Shown one piece after another: positions 12,577 through 20,224 of a DNA stretch of 20,224 bases. Under the pieces are notes generated by a model. It did not search any database, was not told where the DNA came from, and worked only from the letters and a program-made list of their open reading frames with translations. The DNA comes from UMGS1601 sp964617585. GTDB lineage: Bacteria > Bacillota > Clostridia > Oscillospirales > Ruminococcaceae. The stretch lies in NCBI GenBank assembly GCA_964617585.1, contig CAZTXS010000026.1, positions 1 to 20,224 on the forward strand, in the 5' to 3' direction. Position 1 is the stretch's first letter. Every line of letters starts with the position of its first letter. The translations under genes were made by a program, and so were the position numbers.

Positions 12577-13026
12577 ATGGCAGGTAAAACAGGAGTATTC
12601 CCGTGTTATGAAAATCAGTTCAAAATTGACACATCGGGTGGGGATGGCAGTACGGCAAGTAATCTTGCGACTATTGCCGACACCGAAAGCTTTAGTGTGT
12701 CGATTGACGGGAACGTAGAAGAATGGAAACCTTTTGACCAGGAAGGTTGGACGAGACGTCTTGCAACGGGCAAGAGTATTACAATATCAATTTCAGGCAA
12801 GCGTAATGTAGGAGACGCAGGCAACGACTATGTAAACGGTCTTGCACTTAAAACAGGAGCAGCGGCAACTACAACGCTTGTTTGGACATTTCCTGATGGT
12901 GCAACGCTTATAATCGCAGGGGTTGTCAGCGTAACGGAATGGGGTTCGGGCGAATCGACAGCCGTTGCCCCACTTGCATTTGACTTCATGTCAGACGGTA
13001 AGCCAACTTTTGAGGCAGCATCATAA
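12577..13026 (+). CDS. Major tail tube protein
   Basis: This 149-residue protein starts at ATG 12577 behind AAGGAGGAAG. It has a beta-rich pattern with the family-like block ESFSVSIDGNVEEWKPFDQEGWTRRLATGKSITISISGKRNVGDAGNDYVNGLAL, then strands ending FDFMSDGKPTFEA. This resembles the TP901-1/SPP1-type tube protein that stacks as hexamers into the tail. No sheath gene is found beside it, so the tail is non-contractile. An intrinsic terminator follows at 13046, possibly to keep this abundant product higher than those downstream. Confidence 0.82.
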   Translation: MAGKTGVFPCYENQFKIDTSGGDGSTASNLATIADTESFSVSIDGNVEEWKPFDQEGWTRRLATGKSITISISGKRNVGDAGNDYVNGLALKTGAAATTTLVWTFPDGATLIIAGVVSVTEWGSGESTAVAPLAFDFMSDGKPTFEAAS

Positions 13027-13045
13027 ACAATTTGATTATTCATAA

Positions 13046-13076
13046 CAGCGTTCTGCTTTTAGGGCGCTGATTTTTT
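13046..13076 (+). terminator. Intrinsic terminator after the tail tube gene
   Basis: CAGCGTTCT (13046-13054) pairs with AGGGCGCTG (13061-13069) around a six-base loop, with two wobble pairs that exist only in plus-strand RNA, and is followed by A and six T (13071-13076). It is probably a partial terminator lowering expression of the tail chaperones and tape measure relative to the tube protein. Confidence 0.72.
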
Positions 13077-13098
13077 ATGAAAGGAAGAATTAAATATT

Positions 13099-13434
13099 AT
13101 GGCTAAGATGTACACACTTGACGATAAATTACTTATAGGCAGTCCTGAAATCAGGATAGGTGATGAAATTTTCATGGTAGACGACCGAAAGAAAAACGTT
13201 GAGAAACTCCTAAAGCTTTATGACGGCAACGATAATGATGATAATACAACCAATATCACAAAGCTTGACGAGTGCATGAAGATTGCGTTAGGAACAGCAG
13301 GATTTAAAAAGCTCGAAGCTCTAAATTTGTCTTGGGCGGCATACCAGGAAGTATTTAGCCTGATTATGTCGGCAGTCACGGGCGAAGACCCCGAGAAAGT
13401 AAAGGTGCGATTTTCAGAATCAGAGGAAACTTAA
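13099..13434 (+). CDS. Tail assembly chaperone, short form (gpG-like)
   Basis: This 111-residue protein starts at ATG 13099 behind AAAGGAAG. It lies between tail tube and tape measure, the invariant place of tail assembly chaperones. The sequence has an N-terminal beta segment (LDDKLLIGSPEIRIGDEIFMVDD), then helices (KNVEKLLKLYDGNDNDDN, LDECMKIALGTAGFKKLEALNLSWAAYQEVFSLIMSAV), and an acidic end. Chaperones of this kind coat the tape measure while the tube assembles. In many phages a fraction of ribosomes shift frame near the end to make a longer form, and the layout after this gene supports that here. Confidence 0.77.
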   Translation: MAKMYTLDDKLLIGSPEIRIGDEIFMVDDRKKNVEKLLKLYDGNDNDDNTTNITKLDECMKIALGTAGFKKLEALNLSWAAYQEVFSLIMSAVTGEDPEKVKVRFSESEET

Positions 13435-13765
13435 AAATGAAGAACCTGTTTACGACCTTGAATTTGACAAGGAGCTTATAAAACAAAGCATAGCTAAACA
13501 ATATCATATCTTGCCGAGCGAACAAGATGATATGCACTACAGCGATTGGTCGTTACTTGTCAGCGGACTTATGAATGATACTCCGCTCGGTAAAGTGGTT
13601 GAAATACGCTGTGAAACGGACAAGGAACGCATAAAGATGTTTACTCCGGGCGAAAGGCGTATACGCAGGGAATGGCAGGAATTTTTGACTAAACAGAAAA
13701 AACCTGAGGAGTTACAAAACGATATTAAAGAGTTTGAGCGGATGTTTGCTCGGATGTTCGGATAA
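13430..13765 (+). CDS. Frameshift extension of the tail chaperone (GT-like; Gp15-type C-terminal part)
   Basis: The frame one base ahead (+1) of the short chaperone is open through and beyond its stop and encodes LKNEEPVYDLEFDKELIKQ, continuing to the 84-residue part that starts at TTG 13511. It ends with RIRREWQEFLTKQKKPEELQNDIKEFERMFARMFG. The EPVYDLEFDKELI block resembles the VFDLEKDA start of the second half of Gp15-family proteins, so coding begins well before TTG 13511. There is no ATG, no GTG in range and no good ribosome binding site for independent initiation. The simplest reading is a +1 shift near GAG-GAA-ACT-TAA (13423-13434), giving a fused protein of about 221 residues. The exact shift site is inferred. 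A -2 shift would give the same frame. Confidence 0.65.
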   Translation, partial: LKNEEPVYDLEFDKELIKQSIAKQYHILPSEQDDMHYSDWSLLVSGLMNDTPLGKVVEIRCETDKERIKMFTPGERRIRREWQEFLTKQKKPEELQNDIKEFERMFARMFG

Positions 13766-13785
13766 GGGGGGTGGCTAATTGACTT

Positions 13786-16700
13786 ATGAGTGAATCTATA
13801 GGCGCTATATCGCTTGATTTAACGTTAAACAACAAAATTGAAGAACAGTTAAATAAGCTGACTAAAAGCATAGCGGGAAAATTTTCAGGAACTGTTGAAA
13901 AAAGTTTTTCCAAGCCTTTTGAGAATATGCGGAAAGTGGCGGAGCAAACCGATAAAAAAATTGAAAAACCTTTTGAAAACATGAAAAAATCAGCGGATAG
14001 CACGGCTGATAGTGTAAAAGAATCTTTTGAAAGCTCTTATACAGATATTGAAAACGCCGTTAATAAATGTGTAACAAGAATACAAAAGGAACAGGATAAG
14101 TTGAAGGATTCTGTACCTGCCGCTAATGCCGATGCAGATACAAATCCGTCTAAGACATCCGCTACTGCTATCCCTGCACCAAGCACCGAGGCTTTGGATA
14201 AATATATATCCAAAGCGGAAGAAAAGGCTGAAAAACTGGCTGAATCTTTCAGAGCGTCAACCAATCCTATTGAACTTTTAAATCAAAAACTTGACGTAAC
14301 ATACGCTAAAATAGGGGACGCTCAACGAGAAGCAGACGAGCTATTTGCAAAGTACAATGAGGTTGCTAACGCTAAAGGTGCAGACAGCGATGACGCAGTA
14401 GAAATTGATAAAGCGTTTACTGTTGCACAGGAAAAGTTAATCAGACTGCAGGAGCAGGCATCAAGGACGGAAAGCAAGCTTAATGAAGCAGTATCAGAAT
14501 CGGGACAATCGGTAAATAAGACTGCAAGCGCATCAGCGACGGCAGTTAAAAGCTCTGCAAATTCCGCAGGTTCGGTGGTAAAAAACAAACTGACCGCACC
14601 GATAAACCAAAGCGTTTCACAGGCTAAAAAATTGTCTAACGCTTTCGGCAAAGTAAAATCTGCTATAGCCAAGGTAGGCAACGCAGGTAAAACAGCATTC
14701 AGCAAACTCAGGTCGCACCTTAAATCAACTGACAAATCCGCTAAAACCACACACGGTCTTTTTTCCAAACTCGGTAAGACTGTTAAAAGTGTGTTCAAAG
14801 CTACGTTTATAACAGCGGCGCTGTATGCAGGCTTTCGAGCTTTAAAATCCTTGTTTTCAGACGCAATGGAACAATCAGAGAATTTTCAGAAATCATTAAA
14901 CAGCTTAAAAGGTAATTTTAAGATAGCGTTTCAGCCGATTATATCAACCGTACTGCCGATTCTTACGAAGTTAATGAATAAGCTTTCACAGGTTATGGCT
15001 ACAGTTGCAAGCTTTATCTCAGGGATTTTCGGCACGACTTACGAAAAGTCAAAAGAGGCGGCGAAGCAAGCCTCTCAGACTGCTAAAAAGTCCTCTGAGG
15101 AAGCTCAGAAATATCTCAATAGCTATGATGTGATGAATAAAGCTCAGGACACAAGTTCTGACGGCTCATCAAGCGAGGATGACGACAGCATAGACTTTGA
15201 CAGCATAAATACTCAGGGGAGTAAAGCGGCTGAAACCTTGGGTGCAAAGTTTAAAAAAGTGATGTCAGATTTGTTTGAACCAATAAAAGGTGCATGGGCT
15301 AAACACGGTCAGCCTGTTATGGACAGTATAAAAAACACTGCCGGAAAAATAAAAACTCTGTTTGTTGATATGGGTAAGGATTTTAAAGCCGTTTGGACGG
15401 ACGGCACAGGTGAAAATCTTGTAAGCAGTATTTTAAAATACGTAAAAAGCATTGTTGATACTATAGGCAAAATTGCAGGAGCTTTTGATCGAGCGTGGAA
15501 TAAAGGCAATAAGGGTAAAAAAATGATTAAGTCTATCCTTACCTCTGCCACTAAATTTTATAATATGCTCACGGCTATATCTGACAGTATAGGTACTGCG
15601 TTTGAAAGTCCCTCCGGCGAAAAGTTTTTTGAAAACATTCTGGGAATAATTACAAACATAAGCAACTTTGTCGGGAATCTCGCAGGACAGTTTACAGCCG
15701 CCTGGTCTAACGCAGGCTTGGGTAATCAGATTATGACGCATTTGCTTGACCTGGTTAACTCTATTACAGGCTTTGTTGAGCGTATAACGAGTTCGCTTGC
15801 CACATGGGCGGGAGAACTTGATTTTACACCGCTCTTAGAGAACTTAGACAGCTTGCTTGTAGGGTTTACGTCACTCACTGACGCAATAGGCGGAACTTTA
15901 GGCGATGCGTTTGAACAAGTCCTTTTACCTCTTGCATCATGGACCATTGAGGATTCAGGTCCTGCTGCACTTGACACTTTATCAACGTTATTAGACGGAC
16001 TTGGCACTATTATTGATACAATACGTCCGGGATTATTATATTTTTACGAAAAGGTACTTAAACCAATAGGCTCATGGGCAGGAAGCGTTATAATAGAGGC
16101 TTTAGGCAAGCTAAAAACCCTGTTTGGTACTGTTGCCGGGGTATTTAAGGACAAAGGTTCTCAAATACATAACATTATCAGCGGCATCAGTGACGTTGTG
16201 TCAAAAATGTGGGAGTATGTTAAGCCTACACTTAATACCATAAAAAATTTTGTATTTGGTATATTTGACAATGTTGTCAGCACAATTAAAGGTGCGCTGT
16301 CGGGCATTATTGACGCTCTCAGCGGGATAATAGATTTTATTAAGGACGTTTTCAAGGGTGACTGGAAAGCTGCATGGAACGACGTAAAGAAAATTGTAAA
16401 AGGCGTTTGGAATGCCATTTACTCAGTCATCAAGGGAATTATTAATAACATAATTGAAGGCATCAATCTGATGTGGAAAGGTATATACAGAGCGATAAGC
16501 GGTATCGTCAATGCCGTAGGCAAAGTAGCCGGAGCAATAGGCGATTTGTTTGGTAAGGATTGGCACTTTGAAATGCCTGACGAACCTCCGACAATTCCTA
16601 AGCTTGCCGGAGGCGGTCTTGCAACTGCTCCTACGCTTGCTATGGTCGGTGATAACAGAAACGCTAAAACAGACCCTGAGGTTATATCTCCTTTGTCAAA

Positions 16701-16890
16701 GCTTAAGGGAATGATTGACGACAGTTCGTCAAACAGTGAAATTATAGCTTTACTGGAAGAAATACTTGATTTTTTAAAGGGAATGAGATTAACGTTTCTT
16801 GGCGAGCTTGACGGAGATGTATTGTATAAGCATATAGTAGAGCTTAATCAATCTAACACAAATCGAACGGGGGTGAACGCTCTGACTTAG
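13786..16890 (+). CDS. Tail tape measure protein
   Basis: At 1034 residues this is the longest protein in the window, starting at ATG 13786 about 11 bases behind AAGGGGGG. Residues 1-300 are helical and coiled-coil, rich in Lys, Glu, Ser and Ala. About residues 335-410 contain hydrophobic helices (FITAALYAGFRAL; TVLPILTKLMNKLSQVMATVASFISGIFG), a usual feature of tape measures. The remainder is mixed helical and Gly-rich with many amphipathic repeats. Near the C-terminus GGGLATAPTLAMVGDNR and EVISPLSKL match a short block common in Firmicutes tape measures. It sets tail length and later aids DNA entry. At about 0.15 nm per residue it predicts a tail near 155 nm. No lysozyme or peptidase domain is evident. 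Confidence 0.9.
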   Translation: MSESIGAISLDLTLNNKIEEQLNKLTKSIAGKFSGTVEKSFSKPFENMRKVAEQTDKKIEKPFENMKKSADSTADSVKESFESSYTDIENAVNKCVTRIQKEQDKLKDSVPAANADADTNPSKTSATAIPAPSTEALDKYISKAEEKAEKLAESFRASTNPIELLNQKLDVTYAKIGDAQREADELFAKYNEVANAKGADSDDAVEIDKAFTVAQEKLIRLQEQASRTESKLNEAVSESGQSVNKTASASATAVKSSANSAGSVVKNKLTAPINQSVSQAKKLSNAFGKVKSAIAKVGNAGKTAFSKLRSHLKSTDKSAKTTHGLFSKLGKTVKSVFKATFITAALYAGFRALKSLFSDAMEQSENFQKSLNSLKGNFKIAFQPIISTVLPILTKLMNKLSQVMATVASFISGIFGTTYEKSKEAAKQASQTAKKSSEEAQKYLNSYDVMNKAQDTSSDGSSSEDDDSIDFDSINTQGSKAAETLGAKFKKVMSDLFEPIKGAWAKHGQPVMDSIKNTAGKIKTLFVDMGKDFKAVWTDGTGENLVSSILKYVKSIVDTIGKIAGAFDRAWNKGNKGKKMIKSILTSATKFYNMLTAISDSIGTAFESPSGEKFFENILGIITNISNFVGNLAGQFTAAWSNAGLGNQIMTHLLDLVNSITGFVERITSSLATWAGELDFTPLLENLDSLLVGFTSLTDAIGGTLGDAFEQVLLPLASWTIEDSGPAALDTLSTLLDGLGTIIDTIRPGLLYFYEKVLKPIGSWAGSVIIEALGKLKTLFGTVAGVFKDKGSQIHNIISGISDVVSKMWEYVKPTLNTIKNFVFGIFDNVVSTIKGALSGIIDALSGIIDFIKDVFKGDWKAAWNDVKKIVKGVWNAIYSVIKGIINNIIEGINLMWKGIYRAISGIVNAVGKVAGAIGDLFGKDWHFEMPDEPPTIPKLAGGGLATAPTLAMVGDNRNAKTDPEVISPLSKLKGMIDDSSSNSEIIALLEEILDFLKGMRLTFLGELDGDVLYKHIVELNQSNTNRTGVNALT

Positions 16891-16903
16891 GAGCATACAT
16901 ATT

Positions 16904-17266
16904 ATGAATGTATGGATAAAAGGAACTAAGCTTCCCAGTCCTAATATGGACGGGTCAAATCTTACGCATCCTAAAACGTGGACGGCGAACTCAGGGCGTA
17001 CAGCTTCCGGAAAGATGACAGGTCGTGTGCAGTATTATAAGTATAAGCTTGTGTTAAAGTGGGGTTGCTTAAGCAAAAGCGATTATAAAACCCTGAGAAA
17101 TCTGGTCGAAACAGAACCACAGTGGTTTGCAGTTAAGGTTACGGACGGCACGGGTACAACCGAGTTTACAGGTTACTCCGGAGATATAGCATATGAAAAA
17201 TGCTCAGTCATAAACGATAGTGAAGAATACTATATGGGCGTAACCGTGGAGATAGTTGAAAGGTAG
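16904..17266 (+). CDS. Distal tail-like protein (DUF6711-like), short
   Basis: This 120-residue protein starts at ATG 16904 behind TAGGAG. It is beta-rich, with KTWTANSGRTASGKMTGRVQYYKYKLVLKWGCLSKSDYKTLRNLV and then EPQWFAVKVTDGTGTTEFTGYSGDIAYEK. This arrangement recalls the small tail-tip proteins found between tape measure and tail hub in Clostridia phages. It is about half the size of a classical Dit protein, so it probably corresponds to the N-terminal ring-forming domain without a galectin domain. It should connect the tube to the baseplate hub. Role inferred from position and fold-like pattern. Confidence 0.68.
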   Translation: MNVWIKGTKLPSPNMDGSNLTHPKTWTANSGRTASGKMTGRVQYYKYKLVLKWGCLSKSDYKTLRNLVETEPQWFAVKVTDGTGTTEFTGYSGDIAYEKCSVINDSEEYYMGVTVEIVER

Positions 17267-17274
17267 GTAATATC

Positions 17275-20199
17275 ATGCTTACAGATGTAACGTATAGCTT
17301 TAAAAGTCTTATGCTGTCAGGGTCAGGAATTATAAAATCAAAGCTTGTATTTGATGATTTTGAATTTACCGACGATGATATATACAACATAGATTTTAAG
17401 ACAGGCTCATCCGATGGCAAGACGATAGCTCCGGGAACAGTATATGTCCCGGAGCTTATCTGTGAAATCACGCCGACAGAGGAATGGCTCAGAAACAAAC
17501 AGATGAGTTGGTATGTCGGTCTGTCAGAGAACGGAGAAGCTTACGAATGGGCTAAGGTTTGTACAGCATGGGTTAAAACCATAGAAAAGAGTACAGATAA
17601 AGTTAAGATTACCGCATACAGTAAGATGTACGGTGTGGACAAAACATATTATTCCGAGCTTACATATCCATCGACTACAATAGCGGTGCTTAACGAGATA
17701 GCAGGTAAGATAAATATGCCGATAGACACAGACGGGTTTACGGCTTACACAATAAGTGAACAGCCTGTTGGTTATACTTACAGACAGGTAATTGCAGATA
17801 TAGCAGGACTGTACGGCTGTTTTGTACTGCCGAACCGTGATGATACTAAGCTGATGTTTAAGTGGTATGAGGACAGCGGACTTACGATAGAGGATGACTA
17901 TGACGAGCCGCAGTTGGAAGAAATGGATGTTAGCGTTGGCAATTATGCTGTTAATGCAAGCGGCACATGGATAACTCATTTTACAAGCGGTTACATCATG
18001 GAATGGTCGTGTAAGTATATGACAAGGGCGATTTTAGACGATCTTGCTGATGTGCTTAATATAACATACCGTGTAGGCAGTTTTAATTTGTTAAGCGGAA
18101 ATATATTGATTGACCCTTGGGACATTGTAACTCTTGTATATAATGGTACAGAATATAAAATGCCTGCCGGCATACTGGAGCATAAATATGACGGTGGTTT
18201 GACCACCGCTTTACAAACTCCGGGAGATACTGACGGAAGTACAACGTCCTCATCTGTCAGTACGTCCGCACAAACCACCGACAGATTGACAGCTCAGATA
18301 ATACAGACACAATCAATGCTTGCTGACAAAGCGGATATAGTTGAGCTTACGGCTATTAAAGCCGATATAAACAAGCTTAACGTTAACAAAGCGGATATAG
18401 ATCAACTCGAAGCAGTTATAGCAGAAGTCAACAGTCTTGATGTTAAATATGCCAGCATAGATTTGTCAAATATAGAAAACGGCACGATTAAGCAGGCTAT
18501 GATTGCCGCAGGCGCAATTGGCACGGCACAGATAGCGGACAGCAGTATAACGGACGCTAAAATAGTGGAGCTTACTGCAAATAAGATTACAACAGGCACA
18601 TTGTCTGTCGAAAGGCTGATAATCAGAGGAAGCGAAAACAGTATTATTTATGCAATAAACAATATTACAGGTGCATTGCAGGCGGAAAATGTTGATACGA
18701 TAAACGGAGAGGTACTGACCGAACGAACCGTTACTGCGGATAAAATAGTTGCAAATGCGATAACAGCTAACGAAATAGCGTCTAAGACCATAACGGCAAA
18801 TAATATTTTGTCGGGCACAATAACGTCAAGCGAGATAGCAGCAGGAGCAATTAATACAATAAATATTGCTGCAGGAGCGATAACAGCGGATAAAATAAGC
18901 GTTGACAGTTTGCAGGCTATATCTGCACGTATCGGAGGCTTTGACATAGGAGATACCTATTTGTCAGCAGGTACAGACCAACTCGGCAGTTACGAGGTAC
19001 AAGCAAATACGCAAATTATAGATACTATATCCACAGGTAGTGGTAGCAGCTTTAATGAAATTATAAATATGCCTTATTGCGCCGATGTGTCAAAATATCC
19101 GATAGTGGTATATTACTCGATAGACGGTAGTGACAAAGTCGCCAAAGAAATAAAATATACAGATACCAGTATTGAGATATATAACATGAGTACTGGTGGT
19201 TGCACCGCTACATATTCAACTGAAAATGAAACGCTCACCCTCAGTGGCGGTGGTTTTCACTATGAAGTTGATTTTGAAGTCGTTTGGTATAAAGACATAG
19301 GGGGATCTGTTTACCTGGGCATTGACGGTATATCCTGCGGCAGCACGTTTATAGTTAATGACGACGGTGATCTGACGGCTACATCAGGTACAATAGGAGG
19401 ATTTAATATAACTGATGATACTCTATCTACAGCCGTACCTGTCATAGACAGAACTTATTACTGCTATATTAACAGAGAGAGTGTTATTGATGGCTCTAAC
19501 ACATCTTTAATATCAGATTACTCTATTTTTCTTGCGGCTAAAGCGCCCTATGAATACGGTGCGGATGCAAGCGAAGATACACCGGCATTATACATAACCC
19601 ACGGTGGTGATCTTGTATCAACCGACAATACCTACAGTGAAGAATTGCGAATCAGCGGGGCGAGTATGTCTATGCCTACGGATCATTATATCTCTTCAAA
19701 CGGCAAGAAAATTTATGGTATGAACGCAGCAGGCAGGGTAAAAGTTAATTACGACGCTTCGTGTGGTACAGATATTTCTGCTGCAAGTGGTTATAGTATT
19801 AATTTTTATGTAGGGGGTTCGCTGAAAGGTTGGGTTAATTCGTCCGGCATAACCAGCTCATCCGATGCAAGGCTAAAAAGTAATATTGAGGATATGGACA
19901 AAAGGTATGTGCAAATTGCGGACAAGCTCAAACCTAAGACATACAAATACGATGATGATTTGTCTAAAACCAGTATGGGATTTATCGCTCAGGATTTACA
20001 AACTGTTATTGAAGAATTAGGCATTGACAGTGAGAGCTTTGCTCCATTGAGTAACAGTGATGATGGTTGTTTGGGTATTAACTACATACAGCTTATACCT
20101 ATACTGTGGGCAAAGGTACAGCAGCAGGATAATACAATAGAAAAACTAAGTGAAGAAATAGAAAAACTGAAAGGAGAAACCAATGTCAACAAACTATAA
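17275..20199 (+). CDS. Fused tail hub (Tal-like) and side-fibre with C-terminal S74 auto-cleaving chaperone
   Basis: This 974-residue protein starts at ATG 17275, with AAAGGTAGG upstream. Residues 1-320 look like a siphophage tail-tip hub: a beta-rich start and a YRQVIADIAGLYGCFVLPNRD block. Residues about 340-560 are low-complexity fibre repeats based on units such as KADI..L and TADKI/TANEI/TANNI, interrupted by Gly/Ala-rich AAGAI. Then come beta domains with two GGF(D/N)I copies (near 557 and 706). The C-terminal 110 residues carry SDARLK (Ser863, Lys868) and GFIAQDLQ, the signature of the S74 intramolecular chaperone, which trimerises the fibre and cuts itself off just before the serine. 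The end has a coiled coil (IEKLSEEIEKLKGE). This is probably the receptor-binding device. Confidence 0.86.
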   Translation: MLTDVTYSFKSLMLSGSGIIKSKLVFDDFEFTDDDIYNIDFKTGSSDGKTIAPGTVYVPELICEITPTEEWLRNKQMSWYVGLSENGEAYEWAKVCTAWVKTIEKSTDKVKITAYSKMYGVDKTYYSELTYPSTTIAVLNEIAGKINMPIDTDGFTAYTISEQPVGYTYRQVIADIAGLYGCFVLPNRDDTKLMFKWYEDSGLTIEDDYDEPQLEEMDVSVGNYAVNASGTWITHFTSGYIMEWSCKYMTRAILDDLADVLNITYRVGSFNLLSGNILIDPWDIVTLVYNGTEYKMPAGILEHKYDGGLTTALQTPGDTDGSTTSSSVSTSAQTTDRLTAQIIQTQSMLADKADIVELTAIKADINKLNVNKADIDQLEAVIAEVNSLDVKYASIDLSNIENGTIKQAMIAAGAIGTAQIADSSITDAKIVELTANKITTGTLSVERLIIRGSENSIIYAINNITGALQAENVDTINGEVLTERTVTADKIVANAITANEIASKTITANNILSGTITSSEIAAGAINTINIAAGAITADKISVDSLQAISARIGGFDIGDTYLSAGTDQLGSYEVQANTQIIDTISTGSGSSFNEIINMPYCADVSKYPIVVYYSIDGSDKVAKEIKYTDTSIEIYNMSTGGCTATYSTENETLTLSGGGFHYEVDFEVVWYKDIGGSVYLGIDGISCGSTFIVNDDGDLTATSGTIGGFNITDDTLSTAVPVIDRTYYCYINRESVIDGSNTSLISDYSIFLAAKAPYEYGADASEDTPALYITHGGDLVSTDNTYSEELRISGASMSMPTDHYISSNGKKIYGMNAAGRVKVNYDASCGTDISAASGYSINFYVGGSLKGWVNSSGITSSSDARLKSNIEDMDKRYVQIADKLKPKTYKYDDDLSKTSMGFIAQDLQTVIEELGIDSESFAPLSNSDDGCLGINYIQLIPILWAKVQQQDNTIEKLSEEIEKLKGETNVNKL

Positions 20200-20224
20200 A
20201 AAATCACTCGGCAAACGCCTTGCC
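20183..20224 (+). CDS. Start of next tail-region gene (partial, 3' end outside window)
   Basis: ATG 20183 lies behind AAAGGAG and overlaps the last 17 bases of the fibre gene in another frame. Fourteen codons are visible, MSTNYKKSLGKRLA, and the frame remains open to the window edge. Too little is present to assign a family. Its place behind the hub-fibre gene suggests another tail, baseplate or host-recognition protein, or the first gene of the lysis region. Confidence 0.6.
   Translation, partial: MSTNYKKSLGKRLA

Noticed and set aside
13511..13765. Independent 84-codon gene starting at TTG 13511
   Set aside because: No ribosome binding site lies before it, and the same frame encodes family-like sequence upstream, which fits a frameshift extension better.
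14322..14798. 158-codon minus-strand frame inside the tape measure gene
   Set aside because: It is antisense to a well supported gene, has no ribosome binding site seen, and its Ala/Leu/Ser-rich composition is explained by the complement of the tape measure codons.
17524..17979. 151-codon minus-strand frame inside the hub-fibre gene
   Set aside because: It is a shadow of a supported gene with an unlikely Cys/Tyr/Ile composition and no control signals.

Overview
The window is about 20 kb of a tailed, long-non-contractile-tail (siphovirus-type) phage or prophage of a low-GC Gram-positive host. A gut Clostridia member of the Ruminococcus/Eubacterium kind fits best. This rests on the gene order, the AGGAGG-type ribosome binding sites before nearly every gene, the AT-rich codon use, and the family resemblance of the products. 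No sheath gene lies beside the tail tube gene. Integrase, lysis and early regulation genes are outside the window, so the lysogenic or lytic state cannot be read here.

Layout. (1) 1-2933, end of the early region: the C-terminal tail of a cytosine-5 DNA methyltransferase, an SNF2-like helicase, an SPPF-type amino-methyltransferase (real start probably TTG 1461), a Cys-rich mini-protein and a sigma-region-4-like late regulator, tightly packed or overlapping. (2) 2934-3998, about 1 kb with no conventional late gene and the most unusual part of the window. It begins with a promoter carrying a perfect 9-bp tandem repeat, followed by a tRNA-like element with acceptor stem, D-arm, T-arm and encoded CCA but no room for an anticodon arm, and by strong hairpins. 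A consensus plus-strand promoter then faces a minus-strand unit made of a promoter, a 17-codon leader ORF, an intrinsic terminator and a 61-codon hydrophobic protein gene. It looks like a self-regulated moron or type I toxin-antitoxin-like unit, possibly with a large structured RNA. (3) 4026-9176, DNA packaging and portal: small terminase, large terminase whose only well-placed start is ATA 4458, portal, and a minor capsid protein with a C-terminal JAB/MPN metallopeptidase-like domain, followed by a 58-codon overlapping gene. (4) 9254-12176, head: a 28-aa membrane micro-protein, scaffold, major capsid protein, small coiled-coil protein, head-tail connectors. (5) 12173-20224, tail: minor capsid/tail terminator, tail tube, tail chaperone with a probable +1 frameshift extension, tape measure, distal tail-like protein, a fused hub-fibre ending in an S74 auto-processing chaperone, and the start of the next gene.

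How it works together. The sigma-like regulator at 2561 is well placed to switch on the promoter just behind it, driving one long rightward late operon. Hairpin-plus-T-run terminators sit directly in front of the terminase, scaffold and tail-chaperone modules (3971, 9197, 13046), so the operon needs read-through, antitermination or processing. No prohead protease gene is visible between portal and capsid, so assembly probably uses a scaffold without a dedicated protease.

All identifications come from reading motifs and context by eye. No database search or folding program was run.
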